Position numbers and translations under genes: made by a program. Shown piece by piece: positions 1 through 8,527 of a stretch of DNA of 51,152 nt. Position 1 is the stretch's first letter. Every line of letters starts with the position of its first letter. The notes under the pieces are model-generated. The model ran no database searches. It worked only from the letters and a program-made list of their open reading frames with translations, and had not been told where the DNA came from. This DNA comes from AP-16 sp036395835 (lineage in GTDB: Bacteria; Pseudomonadota; Alphaproteobacteria; Rhizobiales; Xanthobacteraceae): positions 1-51,152 of the forward strand of contig DASWCW010000130.1 of the NCBI GenBank assembly GCA_036395835.1. The letters are read 5' to 3'.

Positions 1-147
1 CACCCCTTCCGCCAGTTATCGAGCAAATACCTTATACCGCCAAGTACTCAGCTACCCCCTCCCCTTCATACCCTCCTTTCTATCCCAACCGCAATCGAAG
101 CGTCGCGCTTGGCTGCGATCGCTCACCCGCGCGATGATCGCCGCGTC

Positions 148-397
148 ATGGAACTCGATTCGTACTGGTGCACCCGCGCGATCGCGGAAGCGCAGAGCCA
201 AGGCTACACGCATTTGCGCGTCACCTGCGCCGGCTGCGGGCGTGTGACAGATATGCCGTCGCTGATGCTGCTCGACCGTTTCACGGCGGGTCACGCCCAA
301 GAGCTTTATCGGAAACCTGTCGCTGCCCTGCCAAAAGTGCGGCACCGCGACGCCGACGATTGGCGTCGACCACCGTAGCGGAGCGTCGACGCGCTGA
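148..397 (+). pseudogene. Zinc-ribbon small protein gene, frameshifted
   Basis: From the ATG at 148 the frame encodes a helical start and then a CAGCG knuckle. Around 275-287 the homology-like reading moves to another frame, which runs through SFIGNL, a second CQKCG knuckle and IGV to a TGA at 395-397. Two CxxCG knuckles about 35 residues apart are what a small zinc ribbon needs, and I recognise this layout from hypothetical proteins of Bradyrhizobium-like genomes. Without the frame change the product keeps only the first knuckle and ends at 378 with a low-quality basic tail. The break could be a real mutation or a sequencing error. No partner gene is apparent, and its function is unknown. 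Confidence 0.55.
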
Positions 398-826
398 AAG
401 CCATCCTTTCCAGAAAGAATTGTGTCTCACGCCGGTCATCATTGAGGCCCTGCCTCGCCCCTTAAACGCCCCGAATCACCATGAGACTTTGATCATCCGA
501 TCTCCGGCGCCAACTCGCCGGTCCCCGCGCAGGATAGCCAAGCATTGGACAAGAAGGCCGCTCGCGGAAACTCGGGCGGCCTCTTTGCTGCTATCGTCCC
601 GTTGACCATGAACGGGATCGTCGAGTCGGGCCCGCGGCGCGGAAGCATGACCGAGCCGCGCCGGGTCGGATATGTCGATCCGATTGACGGGCCACGATGA
701 TAGTCAATCGAGCAGGACAATGCCGACCCGCTCGAAGCACGTCGTTCTTCCGACCGTTAACGATGCCTATTCACGATTCATTCAGATGGCCCAACCGAAG
801 CTGTCCAATCCACGGAGGAAACCACA
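398..826. other. Gene-free stretch upstream of the secreted repeat protein
   Basis: No convincing coding frame is seen; the short open frames have no ribosome binding site or recognisable composition. It contains a hairpin at 555-582 and a perfect 8-bp inverted repeat CGATTGAC/GTCAATCG at 681-688 and 703-710, about 120 bp before the next gene. The second element could be an operator; this is inference. Confidence 0.4.
555..586 (+). terminator. Possible terminator hairpin
   Basis: A 7-bp stem AGGCCGC/GCGGCCT (555-561 with 576-582) closes a 14-nt loop and is followed by CTTTG. The T tract is short, so this is a weak candidate. It shares the motif AGGCCGCTCG with the stronger terminator at 1349-1382. 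Confidence 0.35.
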
Positions 827-1282
827 ATGAACAAATTTGTCACCGCACTCACGATAACGGCCGCGCTCCTCGCGGGTGGAACCTTGATGAGCGGTCGCGC
901 CGAGGCCGTGCCCCTTGGTGACCCGAACGCCCTGCGCTCAGCCGCTGGCTACGTCGATCCGCTCGAGAACGTGCAAGTCTTCTACTGGCATGGAAGGCGA
1001 TACTGCTGGTACGACGACGCTTGGAATGGGCCTGGGTGGTACTGGTGCGGTTATGCATGGCGCTGGAATTTAGGCTGGGGTGGCGGCTTCGGCTGGCACG
1101 GCTGGCGCGGCGGACATCGAGACAAGCATCACGATCATATCGGCAAGCCTCACGATGGCAAGCAACAGCATATCGGCAAGCAACACCAGTTTAAGCCGAG
1201 TGGGAGTAGCTTTAAGCCGAGCGGTGGTGGCGGGGGCCTTAAGCCGAGTGGTGGCGGTGGCCATAGAGGCGGCAAACACTGA
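827..1282 (+). CDS. Secreted Gly/His/Trp-rich repeat protein
   Basis: A 151-residue protein with a clear Sec signal peptide (basic start, hydrophobic residues 6-20, cleavage likely after AEA near residue 27). The start is set by GGAGG about 8 nt before the ATG. Residues 50-90 are packed with Trp, Tyr and Gly (motifs YCWYDD, GWYWCGYAWRW, GWGGG). A His/Lys-rich part follows with two HIGK units, then three FKPSG/LKPSG repeats spaced by glycines. I recognise similar envelope proteins in Bradyrhizobium but know no function. The histidines could bind metal; that is inference. A strong terminator follows the gene, so it is probably transcribed alone. Confidence 0.8.
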   Translation: MNKFVTALTITAALLAGGTLMSGRAEAVPLGDPNALRSAAGYVDPLENVQVFYWHGRRYCWYDDAWNGPGWYWCGYAWRWNLGWGGGFGWHGWRGGHRDKHHDHIGKPHDGKQQHIGKQHQFKPSGSSFKPSGGGGGLKPSGGGGHRGGKH

Positions 1283-1348
1283 TCTGTTAGCGACCAGCGA
1301 TTTGGCAAAGATAGAGAACGGGCCTGAATTTGGCCGACACTGTTGGAG

Positions 1349-1382
1349 GCCGCTCGGGTTATTCCGGGCGGCTCTTTTATTT
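1349..1382 (+). terminator. Rho-independent terminator
   Basis: A 9-bp stem (1349-1357 with 1364-1372, one T-G wobble) with loop GTTATT is followed by TCTTTTATTTC. It lies 66 bp after the stop of the secreted repeat protein. Confidence 0.75.
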
Positions 1383-1847
1383 CGGGTAACCTTGCGCGTC
1401 ACTCAATCAACGGAACTGAACTGCTGCTCTGAACGCAGGTGCCCCCGGGACAGCTGCGATTCTGTTCCGGAGGATCCCTCGGGCCCAGCTCTATAGCGCG
1501 ACGGCTCGCCTTCGTGACGCTGCCAGCCCATGCCGTCAACGACGGAGTTGACCCAGTGGCGCGCGTTGGAAGCCTGCAAGCCACCACAGGGCAAACCGTC
1601 CTCTGGCTGCGTGGCGGGGACGCCCGCAAAAAGGGGCCCTAGCCGGCCGAACGTACCGGCGCCGGATGTCCCTTTCTGGGAAGCAGCCGCTGCCGCCCCC
1701 GGTGTCCTTCAGCTTGTCGACGCGCATCGGTCCGTGCATCTCTGGATCCGTGGGCGGGTTCGTGGATGGCGGGCGCGGCACCGGGCGGAAAAGACTTGCG
1801 TTGCGGCGTTCGCATTTCCGCAGGTGGGCATTGCGATCTACACGCGG
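1383..1847. other. Gene-free stretch between terminator and FTR1 gene
   Basis: I see no gene here. Open frames on both strands lack ribosome binding sites and recognisable sequence, and none has a better case than its overlapping neighbours. The FTR1 gene on the minus strand ends at 1848, so part of this may be its 3' untranslated region. Confidence 0.4.
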
Positions 1848-2666
1848 TTAGGCCCGCGTAGACCGCGGCGCATGCCTCATCCGCCATGCCAGCACCAGGA
1901 AGGTGGTTGCCGCCAACCCGATCACGAAGAGCTGTGTAGAGATCGCTTCCAGCGTCGGGTTAAGTCCGACGCCGGACAACCAGTTGGTTCCGCGCATTTC
2001 GGTATACGGAACGATCTGCTGCTCCTGAAACTCCTGGATGGCTTCCCCGATAAACTTGAGTGCCATCAAGAACAGAAAACCCGACGTTACGATGAAGAGC
2101 GGCCGCAACGGCAAGCGCCGCGTCAAGACGTTGATGGCGAAGAACAGAACCATAAGTATGACCGCCCCCACAGCCAAGCCTGCGATCAGTCCCGCACTCC
2201 AGCCGCCTGAAGACTGAGCGAGCGCATGGATGAACAGGACCGTTTCTGCCCCTTCGCGGAAAACGGCAAGGAATGCGAGACTAGCGACGGCGATCCCTGT
2301 TTGCCGGGATAGGGCCTCGTCCGCCTTGGCCCTGAGAAATTGCTGCCAGGACCGCGGATCCTGCCTCAGGAGCAACCAACCGCTGACATACAGCATCAAC
2401 GCCGCTGCGGCCAGAATCGTGACGCCCTCCAGCAGGTCATTGTGAACACCGTTATTGAATATCTCGAACAGCCAAGCTGCAAGAAAGCTCGCGGCGACCG
2501 CCACCACGGAACCGACGTATAGCTCTCTCAGCCGATGGTGCATTCCAGCCTTTTGGATATAGGCGGCAAGCGCGGCGATCACGAGCATGGCTTCGAGGCC
2601 TTCTCGCAGCAGAATCGTTGCAGATTGAAACATCGTGCTGATCATGGTCGCTCCGGCGCTATTCAC
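1848..2666 (-). CDS. FTR1-family iron permease
   Basis: An integral membrane protein of 272 residues in the FTR1/EfeU family, which moves ferric iron across the inner membrane. Both family motifs are present: REGLE at residues 21-25 and REGAE at 137-141, each within a membrane helix, with about seven hydrophobic segments overall. The first residues MNSAGAT may be an over-extension; an in-frame ATG seven codons later (MISTMFQ) puts the REGLE helix closer to the N-terminus, as is usual. No EfeO- or EfeB-like partner, ferroxidase or periplasmic iron protein is adjacent, so it seems to be a stand-alone permease. The upstream region is AT-richer than its surroundings, as expected for a promoter, but I could not assign a Fur or Irr box. 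Confidence 0.9.
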   Translation of the reverse strand: MNSAGATMISTMFQSATILLREGLEAMLVIAALAAYIQKAGMHHRLRELYVGSVVAVAASFLAAWLFEIFNNGVHNDLLEGVTILAAAALMLYVSGWLLLRQDPRSWQQFLRAKADEALSRQTGIAVASLAFLAVFREGAETVLFIHALAQSSGGWSAGLIAGLAVGAVILMVLFFAINVLTRRLPLRPLFIVTSGFLFLMALKFIGEAIQEFQEQQIVPYTEMRGTNWLSGVGLNPTLEAISTQLFVIGLAATTFLVLAWRMRHAPRSTRA

Positions 2667-3059
2667 TCGTTTTCAAAAGTTAGATCAGCCATCACCCTTG
2701 TAAAGGGCTTAGGAGCTTCAAATTCCTGTTTTCGAATTACAATAGTTCCAAAGATCGTCCCCCAACTGATTTGCCGAGTTAACCGCCGCGGCCCTGGCTA
2801 TGGGCTTGCGCACATGGAAGGCGGGGATCGCGTGATGCCCCACTCCTCAGCCGCCTGGCCCTAATGGGTCGCGCACCAGTCGCCCTTCGCCGAGTTTTGC
2901 AACACTATCCTCATAAGCCGACGTTTTCGCCCCTGATCGGCTCTTCCGGGAAGTGCCAAAGCCGGACCGCGGGACGGCCATCACGAAAATGACCATCCTG
3001 AAGGCATGAATGCGCCCGAGTCGCGTCGCTACTTGATCGGCGCGACGAGCGGCCACGGA
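2667..3059. other. Gene-free stretch; FTR1 promoter side
   Basis: This lies between the start of the FTR1 gene and the end of the GH13 gene. The half nearer FTR1 (about 2670-2760) is relatively AT-rich and likely holds its promoter. No gene or clear repeat is seen. Confidence 0.4.
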
Positions 3060-4718
3060 TCAGGCGCCTGCCGGTCCATGGGCCACGTCGACGACAAGCC
3101 CCTCGTTGCCGCGCAGATGGACCCCACCCTCGACCATGTCGCCGTCGCGGTCGCCGGCCGAGGAGATCAGGATGCGGCCTTCGAGCCGGCCGCCCTCCGG
3201 ACGCAACTCGACCGGTTCGCCGCCGAGATTGAGGGCCACGAGCAGCCGCTCATCGTCGAGCTCCCGCGCGAAGAGCAGCAGATCTCCCTGCGCGGCGCGC
3301 GGCCGATAGTGCCCGCGGGTCAATACGGGACGAGCAGCGCGCAGCTGCACGAGGCGGCGATAGAGATTGAGAATCGAGCTCGAATCCCGACGCTGGTTCT
3401 CCACATTTTCGCTGCGGAAATCCTCCGCCAGCGGCAGCCACGGCTCGGCGCTGGAGAAGCCGCCGTGCGCGCTCGCGTCCCACTGCATGGGAGTGCGGCA
3501 TCCGTCGCGTCCCATGCCGATCCCGGGCACGTTCCTCTCCAATGGATCCTGTAGGCGCTCCGCCGGAATGGCGACCTGAAGCATGCCCAATTCATCGCCG
3601 TAGTACACGGTCGGCGTCCCGCGCAACGTGAGCAGCAGCATGGCGGCGATGCGCGCCTGCTCGCGGCCCACGCGACTCGCGATCCGCGGGCGGTCGTGAT
3701 TGCCGAGCACCCAGTTCGGCCAGCCGCCTTGCGGCAGCGCCGCCTCGTATTCGTCGACGAGCCTGGCGAGCGCGCGCGCGTGCCAAGGCGCCTGCAACAG
3801 GCTGAAGTTGAACGGCAGCTGCGCGCCGCGGAGATCGCGGCCGTAATAGGCGACCAGGCGCTCGATCGGCAGATAGATCTCGCCGATGAGAACGCGATCC
3901 GCGAATTCGTCGACGACGCCCCGCATCTCGGCGATGACCTCATGCACTTCCGGCCGGTCCGTGCTGTAGAGCGGGATCAGCCGGTGGTTCGCCGGGCTGC
4001 CGGACGCAAAGTCGGGATTGGGCGGATTGTCGCGGAACTGATCGTCCTTGATCAGGTGCCAGATCACGTCGACGCGAAAGCCGTCGACGCCGCGGCGCAA
4101 CCAGAACCGCATCACGTCGTGAATGGCTTTGCGGACCTGCGCGTTGCGCCAGTTGAGGTCCGGCTGCTCGGCGAGGAAGGCGTGGTAGTAGTATTGGCCG
4201 GTCCGGGTGTCGAGCGTCCACGCGCTGCCGCCGAAATCGGACAGCCAGTTGTTCGGCGGCCCGCTGTCGGGCTTCGGGTCGCGCCACAGATACCAGTCGC
4301 GCTTAGGATTCGCGCGGGACGCCCGGCTCTCCAGGAACCACCGATGCTGGTCCGACGTGTGGTTCGGCACCAGATCCAGCAACATTCGAATGCCGATCCC
4401 GTGCGCCGCCGCGAGCAGCGCGTCGAAATCGGCAAGCGTGCCGAACCTGGAATCGATCGCCGTATAGTCGGAAACGTCATAACCGAAATCGGCCATGGGC
4501 GAGACGAAGATCGGCGAAAGCCAGATCGCATCGATCCCGAGCTCGCGTAGATACGGCAGACGTCGCGTGATGCCCGGCAGATCGCCGATTCCGTCGCCGT
4601 TGCTGTCCTGGAACGAGCGCGGATAGATCTGATAGACAATCCCGGTCTGCCACCACGGCACGCGGCGCGAAGCTTGTGTTCGCTCTTCGAGCCGCGGCGG
4701 GGTGGCAACGTCGCTCAT
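3060..4718 (-). CDS. GH13 alpha-glucosidase-like enzyme
   Basis: A cytoplasmic alpha-amylase-superfamily enzyme, most like alpha-glucosidase/oligo-1,6-glucosidase members that hydrolyse short alpha-glucosides or transglycosylate them. Counting from the ATG at 4718 (552 residues), the barrel motifs are in order: DLVPNH near 115-120, GFRVD with nucleophile D217, GEIY with acid/base E280, and NHD with D342. The QDSNGDGIGD calcium-loop motif is at 37-46. A C-terminal beta domain follows to the end. An in-frame ATG at 4772 would add 18 residues; neither start has a good ribosome binding site and family members begin close to the WWQ motif, so I chose the shorter form. It is not in an operon with the second GH13 gene, which lies on the other strand. 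Confidence 0.88.
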   Translation of the reverse strand: MSDVATPPRLEERTQASRRVPWWQTGIVYQIYPRSFQDSNGDGIGDLPGITRRLPYLRELGIDAIWLSPIFVSPMADFGYDVSDYTAIDSRFGTLADFDALLAAAHGIGIRMLLDLVPNHTSDQHRWFLESRASRANPKRDWYLWRDPKPDSGPPNNWLSDFGGSAWTLDTRTGQYYYHAFLAEQPDLNWRNAQVRKAIHDVMRFWLRRGVDGFRVDVIWHLIKDDQFRDNPPNPDFASGSPANHRLIPLYSTDRPEVHEVIAEMRGVVDEFADRVLIGEIYLPIERLVAYYGRDLRGAQLPFNFSLLQAPWHARALARLVDEYEAALPQGGWPNWVLGNHDRPRIASRVGREQARIAAMLLLTLRGTPTVYYGDELGMLQVAIPAERLQDPLERNVPGIGMGRDGCRTPMQWDASAHGGFSSAEPWLPLAEDFRSENVENQRRDSSSILNLYRRLVQLRAARPVLTRGHYRPRAAQGDLLLFARELDDERLLVALNLGGEPVELRPEGGRLEGRILISSAGDRDGDMVEGGVHLRGNEGLVVDVAHGPAGA

Positions 4719-5063
4719 GGCGTGCTGGGGATCGGCAAACGGCAGAAGTTGGGTTTCGCGCAGGCGCCCCATCGCGGCGGCGCCGGCCGGGCTCCTCGCG
4801 GGTTCCCGAATCGGAAATCAATTCGGCAGACTGACGTCGGTTCCCGGCGGGGGTTCGTCGCAATAGCGGTCCGACCCAGCTTCCCACACGCATCCGCGCA
4901 AGGAACTCCAGTCCGATCACCTCGTTTGTCTCCGGGTTCCGCAGGCATCGTATTCGCGTCCCGAGGCATCATTGGTCGCAACCCATCTTGATTCGCTCGC
5001 TCGGCAGTGCTGCTGTCCAGCCGTTGGAAGCCGCGAATTCCCTACTCATGCGTGGCGCGCGGC

Positions 5064-5903
5064 ATGAATGAAACCACGCCGGCCGCCGCGCAGTCCGACC
5101 TCGCTGCGTTGGCGCGGTCGATCGAGCAGCATCGCGCGATACTCTTCGTCGGCGCCGGAGCATCGATGAGCGTCGGCTTGCCGTCGTGGCGCGAGCTGAT
5201 CGAGCACATGGCCGAGGAGCTCGGCGTCGCGCCCGATGGCTTTTCCGGCGCGAACAGCCATCACATGCTGGCCGAATACTACCGGCTCAAGCAGGGCAGC
5301 ATCGGCCCGCTGCGCAGTTGGATGGACCGACACTGGAAGGTGTCGGAAGACAAGGTCCGCAAGTCGCAGATTCACCGGCTGATCGTGTCGATGGAATTTC
5401 CGATCATCTACACGACCAACTACGACCGAAATCTCGAGGTCGCGTTCGAGATCCACGACAAGCCGTACGTCAAGGTCGCCAACGCCCGCGACGTCGCCAA
5501 GGCGGTCGCCGGCGTCACCCAGATCGTAAAATTCCATGGCGACTTTGACGACGATCAGTCGCTGGTGATCGCCGAAACCGACTATTTCGACCGGCTTACG
5601 TTCGATTCCCCGCTGGACATCAAGTTTCGCGCGGATGCGCTCGGTAAGACCATCCTATTCATCGGCTACAGCATGTCGGATATGAACATCAGGCTGCTGC
5701 TGCACAGCCTGTGGAAGACCTGGCGAGAATCCGGCTACGAGAACAGCCGGCCGCAATCGTTCGCGTTCATGTCCCGCGCCGATCCCGTGCAGCAGGCGGT
5801 GCTGGCGAAATGGGGAGTCACGATGCTGACCGAGGAGAGCGACGACCCAGAGCAGGCGCTGACGGCGTTTCTCTCGAAGCTCGAGAAGGCCGTGCCCCGG
5901 TAG
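5064..5903 (+). CDS. SIR2-like NAD-binding protein
   Basis: A 279-residue protein of the SIR2-like superfamily (resembling the SIR2_2 group). The nucleotide-binding GAGAS motif is at 30-34, TTNYDRN with candidate catalytic N119 at 117-123, and KFHGD with H158 at 157-160. Members hydrolyse or deacylate with NAD+, and many bacterial ones act as NAD-depleting defence effectors. Here no nuclease, Argonaute, TIR or sensor partner is adjacent, and the C-terminal third (about 190-279) has no domain I recognise. The start at 5064 is chosen because the domain begins soon after; an upstream in-frame ATG at 5007 would add 19 unlikely residues. It sits between two oppositely oriented GH13 genes, 142 bp before the second. 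Confidence 0.8.
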   Translation: MNETTPAAAQSDLAALARSIEQHRAILFVGAGASMSVGLPSWRELIEHMAEELGVAPDGFSGANSHHMLAEYYRLKQGSIGPLRSWMDRHWKVSEDKVRKSQIHRLIVSMEFPIIYTTNYDRNLEVAFEIHDKPYVKVANARDVAKAVAGVTQIVKFHGDFDDDQSLVIAETDYFDRLTFDSPLDIKFRADALGKTILFIGYSMSDMNIRLLLHSLWKTWRESGYENSRPQSFAFMSRADPVQQAVLAKWGVTMLTEESDDPEQALTAFLSKLEKAVPR

Positions 5904-6045
5904 CAAACGGCGCGTCGGTCACCGGCCTTTGTGCGGGTCGTGCGATTGCCGCCGGTCGGGACATTGCGCGAGCTGCCGGGCTTCCGCGGGAACCGGACCC
6001 CCTCGATTCCGATTGAGCACATACGCTGGCTGGCGCCCCGCATCC

Positions 6046-7728
6046 ATGATCAACGATCTTTGGTACAAGAACGCGGTGATCTATTGCCTCTCCGTCGGCA
6101 CCTATATGGATGCCAACGGCGACGGAATAGGGGATTTCCAGGGGCTGATGCGGCGCCTGGATTATCTGCACGGGCTGGGCGTCACGGCGATCTGGCTGAT
6201 GCCATTTCAGACCTCTCCGCATCGTGACGATGGTTATGACATCAGCGACTATTACAACGTCGATCGACGCTATGGCAGTCTCGGCGATTTCGTGGAGTTT
6301 ACCCATGCCGCCCACCAGCGCGGGATCCGCGTGATCATCGACCTCGTGATCAACCACACTTCAGATCGGCACCCTTGGTTTCAGGCGGCATGTCGCGACC
6401 GGGACTCCAAATATCGCGATTGGTATGTCTGGTCGGACAAAAAGCCGCGTTGGGCCAGCGAGGGCATGGTGTTCCCTGGCGTACAGAAATCGACGTGGTC
6501 CTATCACAAGCAGGCGCGTGCCTGGTACTTTCATCGTTTTTACGATTTCCAGCCGGATTTGAACACGTCAAATCCGCACGTGCAGGCCGAAATCCTGAAG
6601 GTCATGGGTTTTTGGATACAGCTTGGCGTCTCCGGATTCCGCATGGACGCCGTTCCGTTCGTGATTGGGACCAAGGGCCCCAAGGCGCGCAAGCCCGTCG
6701 AGCAGTACGACATGCTGCGCATGTTTCGCGAATTTCTGCAGTGGCGCGAGGGCGATTCCATCATTCTCGCCGAAGCGAATGTGCTGCCGGAGACCGACAT
6801 GGAATATTTCGGGGCCGGCGGCGATCGCATGCACATGATGTTCAATTTTCAGGCCAATCAGCATTTGTTTTACGCATTGGCCGCGGCCGACAGCCGGCCG
6901 CTGGTGAAAGCGCTGCACGCGACCAAGCCGCGACCGGCCACGGCGCAATGGGGCATGTTCCTGCGCAATCACGACGAGCTCGATCTCGGGCGGCTCTCCG
7001 AAGAGGAGCGCAAGGTAGTGTTCGAGCGCTTCGGGCCGTCTCGGGACATGCAGCTCTACGATCGCGGCATCCGCCGGCGGCTGGCGCCGATGCTCGAGGG
7101 GGATCGTCGCTGGATCGAGCTTGCCTACAGCCTGATGTTCACGCTTCCTGGCACGCCGGTAATTCGCTATGGCGACGAACTCGGCATGGGCGACGATCTC
7201 GGACTGCCGGAGCGCAATTGCGCGCGTACACCCATGCAATGGTCTACCGAGCCGCGCGCCGGCTTCACGGTGAGCAACAAACCTCTGCTGCCGGTGATCA
7301 GCAGCGGGCCCTACGGCTATCAGCACGTGAATGCCGCAGACCAGCGGCGCGATCCGAACTCGATGCTCAACTGGACCGAGCGGATCATCCGGATGCGCAA
7401 GGAAGTGCCCGAGGTCGGTTGGGGCGACTTCGAGGTGCTTGCGACACGCGATCCCGCCGTACTGGCGATACGCTACGACTGGCGGAACAATTCGGTGGTG
7501 TTTGTGCACAATCTCGATGCCAGTCCGCGTGAGATCGCCTTTTCAACCGGGTTGGAAAGCGAGCGCAGCCGCCTGCTCGTCAATCTCTTGTCGCACGATC
7601 ACAGCCATGCGGGCGACGACGGCAAGCACCGGCTGATGCTGGAGCCATACGGCTATCGCTGGTATCGCGTCGGGGGCCTGGATTATCTGCTCAAGCGCAG
7701 CGATATCGACGTGGAGACCCGCCGATAG
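6046..7728 (+). CDS. GH13 trehalose-synthase-like enzyme
   Basis: A 560-residue alpha-amylase-family protein resembling trehalose synthase (maltose glucosyltransferase) and related GH13 enzymes. Visible motifs are MDANGDGIGD (21-30), DLVINH (99-104), GFRMD with nucleophile D201, AEAN with acid/base E243, and RNHDELD with D310; the NHDELD form is common in the trehalose-synthase-like branch. A C-terminal beta domain follows. The ATG at 6046 is chosen because the conserved LWYKNAVIY start follows at once. It differs clearly from the GH13 enzyme at 3060-4718, so the two are not recent duplicates. Together they suggest trehalose, maltose or oligoglucoside interconversion, as in osmoprotection; no treX, treY, treZ, glgE or kinase gene is nearby. 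Confidence 0.85.
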   Translation: MINDLWYKNAVIYCLSVGTYMDANGDGIGDFQGLMRRLDYLHGLGVTAIWLMPFQTSPHRDDGYDISDYYNVDRRYGSLGDFVEFTHAAHQRGIRVIIDLVINHTSDRHPWFQAACRDRDSKYRDWYVWSDKKPRWASEGMVFPGVQKSTWSYHKQARAWYFHRFYDFQPDLNTSNPHVQAEILKVMGFWIQLGVSGFRMDAVPFVIGTKGPKARKPVEQYDMLRMFREFLQWREGDSIILAEANVLPETDMEYFGAGGDRMHMMFNFQANQHLFYALAAADSRPLVKALHATKPRPATAQWGMFLRNHDELDLGRLSEEERKVVFERFGPSRDMQLYDRGIRRRLAPMLEGDRRWIELAYSLMFTLPGTPVIRYGDELGMGDDLGLPERNCARTPMQWSTEPRAGFTVSNKPLLPVISSGPYGYQHVNAADQRRDPNSMLNWTERIIRMRKEVPEVGWGDFEVLATRDPAVLAIRYDWRNNSVVFVHNLDASPREIAFSTGLESERSRLLVNLLSHDHSHAGDDGKHRLMLEPYGYRWYRVGGLDYLLKRSDIDVETRR

Positions 7729-7909
7729 GGCGGCCTCGTGAGCCTTCCGGATCGGGTTGCCGCTCGGCAGCCAGCGGCGAGCCGCGTCCGCTTGTGGACC
7801 ACAATAGTTTCGGGCTGGCACGCAGATCCGTGAGCCGACGAAAACACAGCAGAGAAAAAATGCTTCTCGCGTTTTGATGATTTGCCCCAGCGGCGCGCGC
7901 GAACCTCCC

Positions 7910-7942
7910 AAAAGGAATGGCCCTGTTTTCCGGGGCCATTCC
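7910..7942 (-). terminator. Rho-independent terminator for the minus strand
   Basis: A perfect 10-bp stem GGAATGGCCC/GGGCCATTCC (7914-7923 with 7933-7942) has a 9-nt loop. Read on the minus strand it is followed by TTTTGGG. It lies just after the stop of the small secreted protein gene at 7966-8220. Confidence 0.75.
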
Positions 7943-7965
7943 AGGGTCATGCGCGCGAATGCGCG

Positions 7966-8220
7966 TCAATCACAGACGCGATGTGTTCTGAAGATCACGC
8001 GCCCGCTCGGCGTGACGATTCGCTCCCTGACCAGCGGGCAATCCGGGCTATAGGCGTAACCCTCGTCATACCAACCGTAGCGGGGTCCGACGCCCAGCCC
8101 GAACGGGCCGACCTGAACGCCGACGCCGCCCGGGTCAGCCCCCAGATACACCTGCGCAGATGCCGGAACCGCCGCTATGAGCAGGGCAGCCGCCGCCGCG
8201 CCGAAGAGAAGTTGCTTCAT
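7966..8220 (-). CDS. Small secreted protein, unknown function
   Basis: An 84-residue precursor with a typical Sec signal peptide (MKQLLF, hydrophobic to about residue 20, cleavage likely after ASA). The mature part is Gly/Val/Tyr-rich (GADPGGVGVQVGPFG) and ends in a short domain with two cysteines, C60-P-L at the centre and a C-terminal RVCD, which could form a disulfide. AAGGAGAG precedes the ATG. A good terminator follows, so it is monocistronic. Similar short precursors are frequent in Bradyrhizobium-type genomes; no function is known to me. Confidence 0.75.
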   Translation of the reverse strand: MKQLLFGAAAAALLIAAVPASAQVYLGADPGGVGVQVGPFGLGVGPRYGWYDEGYAYSPDCPLVRERIVTPSGRVIFRTHRVCD

Positions 8221-8527
8221 GACACTCTCCTTTCTCTTCGCTCCTCACATTCCTACCCCAACGCATCAGCGCCAGTTTCGTTTCGTCCTTGCCGGTGGCT
8301 GCAAGCCATTGTAATCCAATGCGTTTTTGGTCCACAATCGCACGGAAATGTGGCGGCGCCACCCCCGTCCGATTGAGTCACACAGGTGCGCCGACACAGA
8401 CCTCGAGCGGCTCGATCGCTACCGCGCGAACTACCCCTGGTTGGTTACCCAATCGCGGTAGACCAAAGCGGGACACGCGGATTGCGCGTCGCTTCGCGGC
8501 GCTTCATCTTCGCTATGAGGGGCATGC
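8221..8527. other. Divergent intergenic region
   Basis: This separates the minus-strand secreted protein gene from the plus-strand epimerase gene and should hold both promoters. I could not pick out confident -35/-10 boxes, and no small gene is supported. Confidence 0.35.

Noticed and set aside
2667..3059. Iron-responsive (Fur/Irr) box before the FTR1 gene
   Set aside because: The region is AT-rich, but I could not find a convincing match by eye.
5064..7728. SIR2-like gene plus GH13 gene as a two-part defence system
   Set aside because: The GH13 enzyme has all catalytic residues of a sugar enzyme, and a 142-bp gap separates the genes; nothing links them beyond position.
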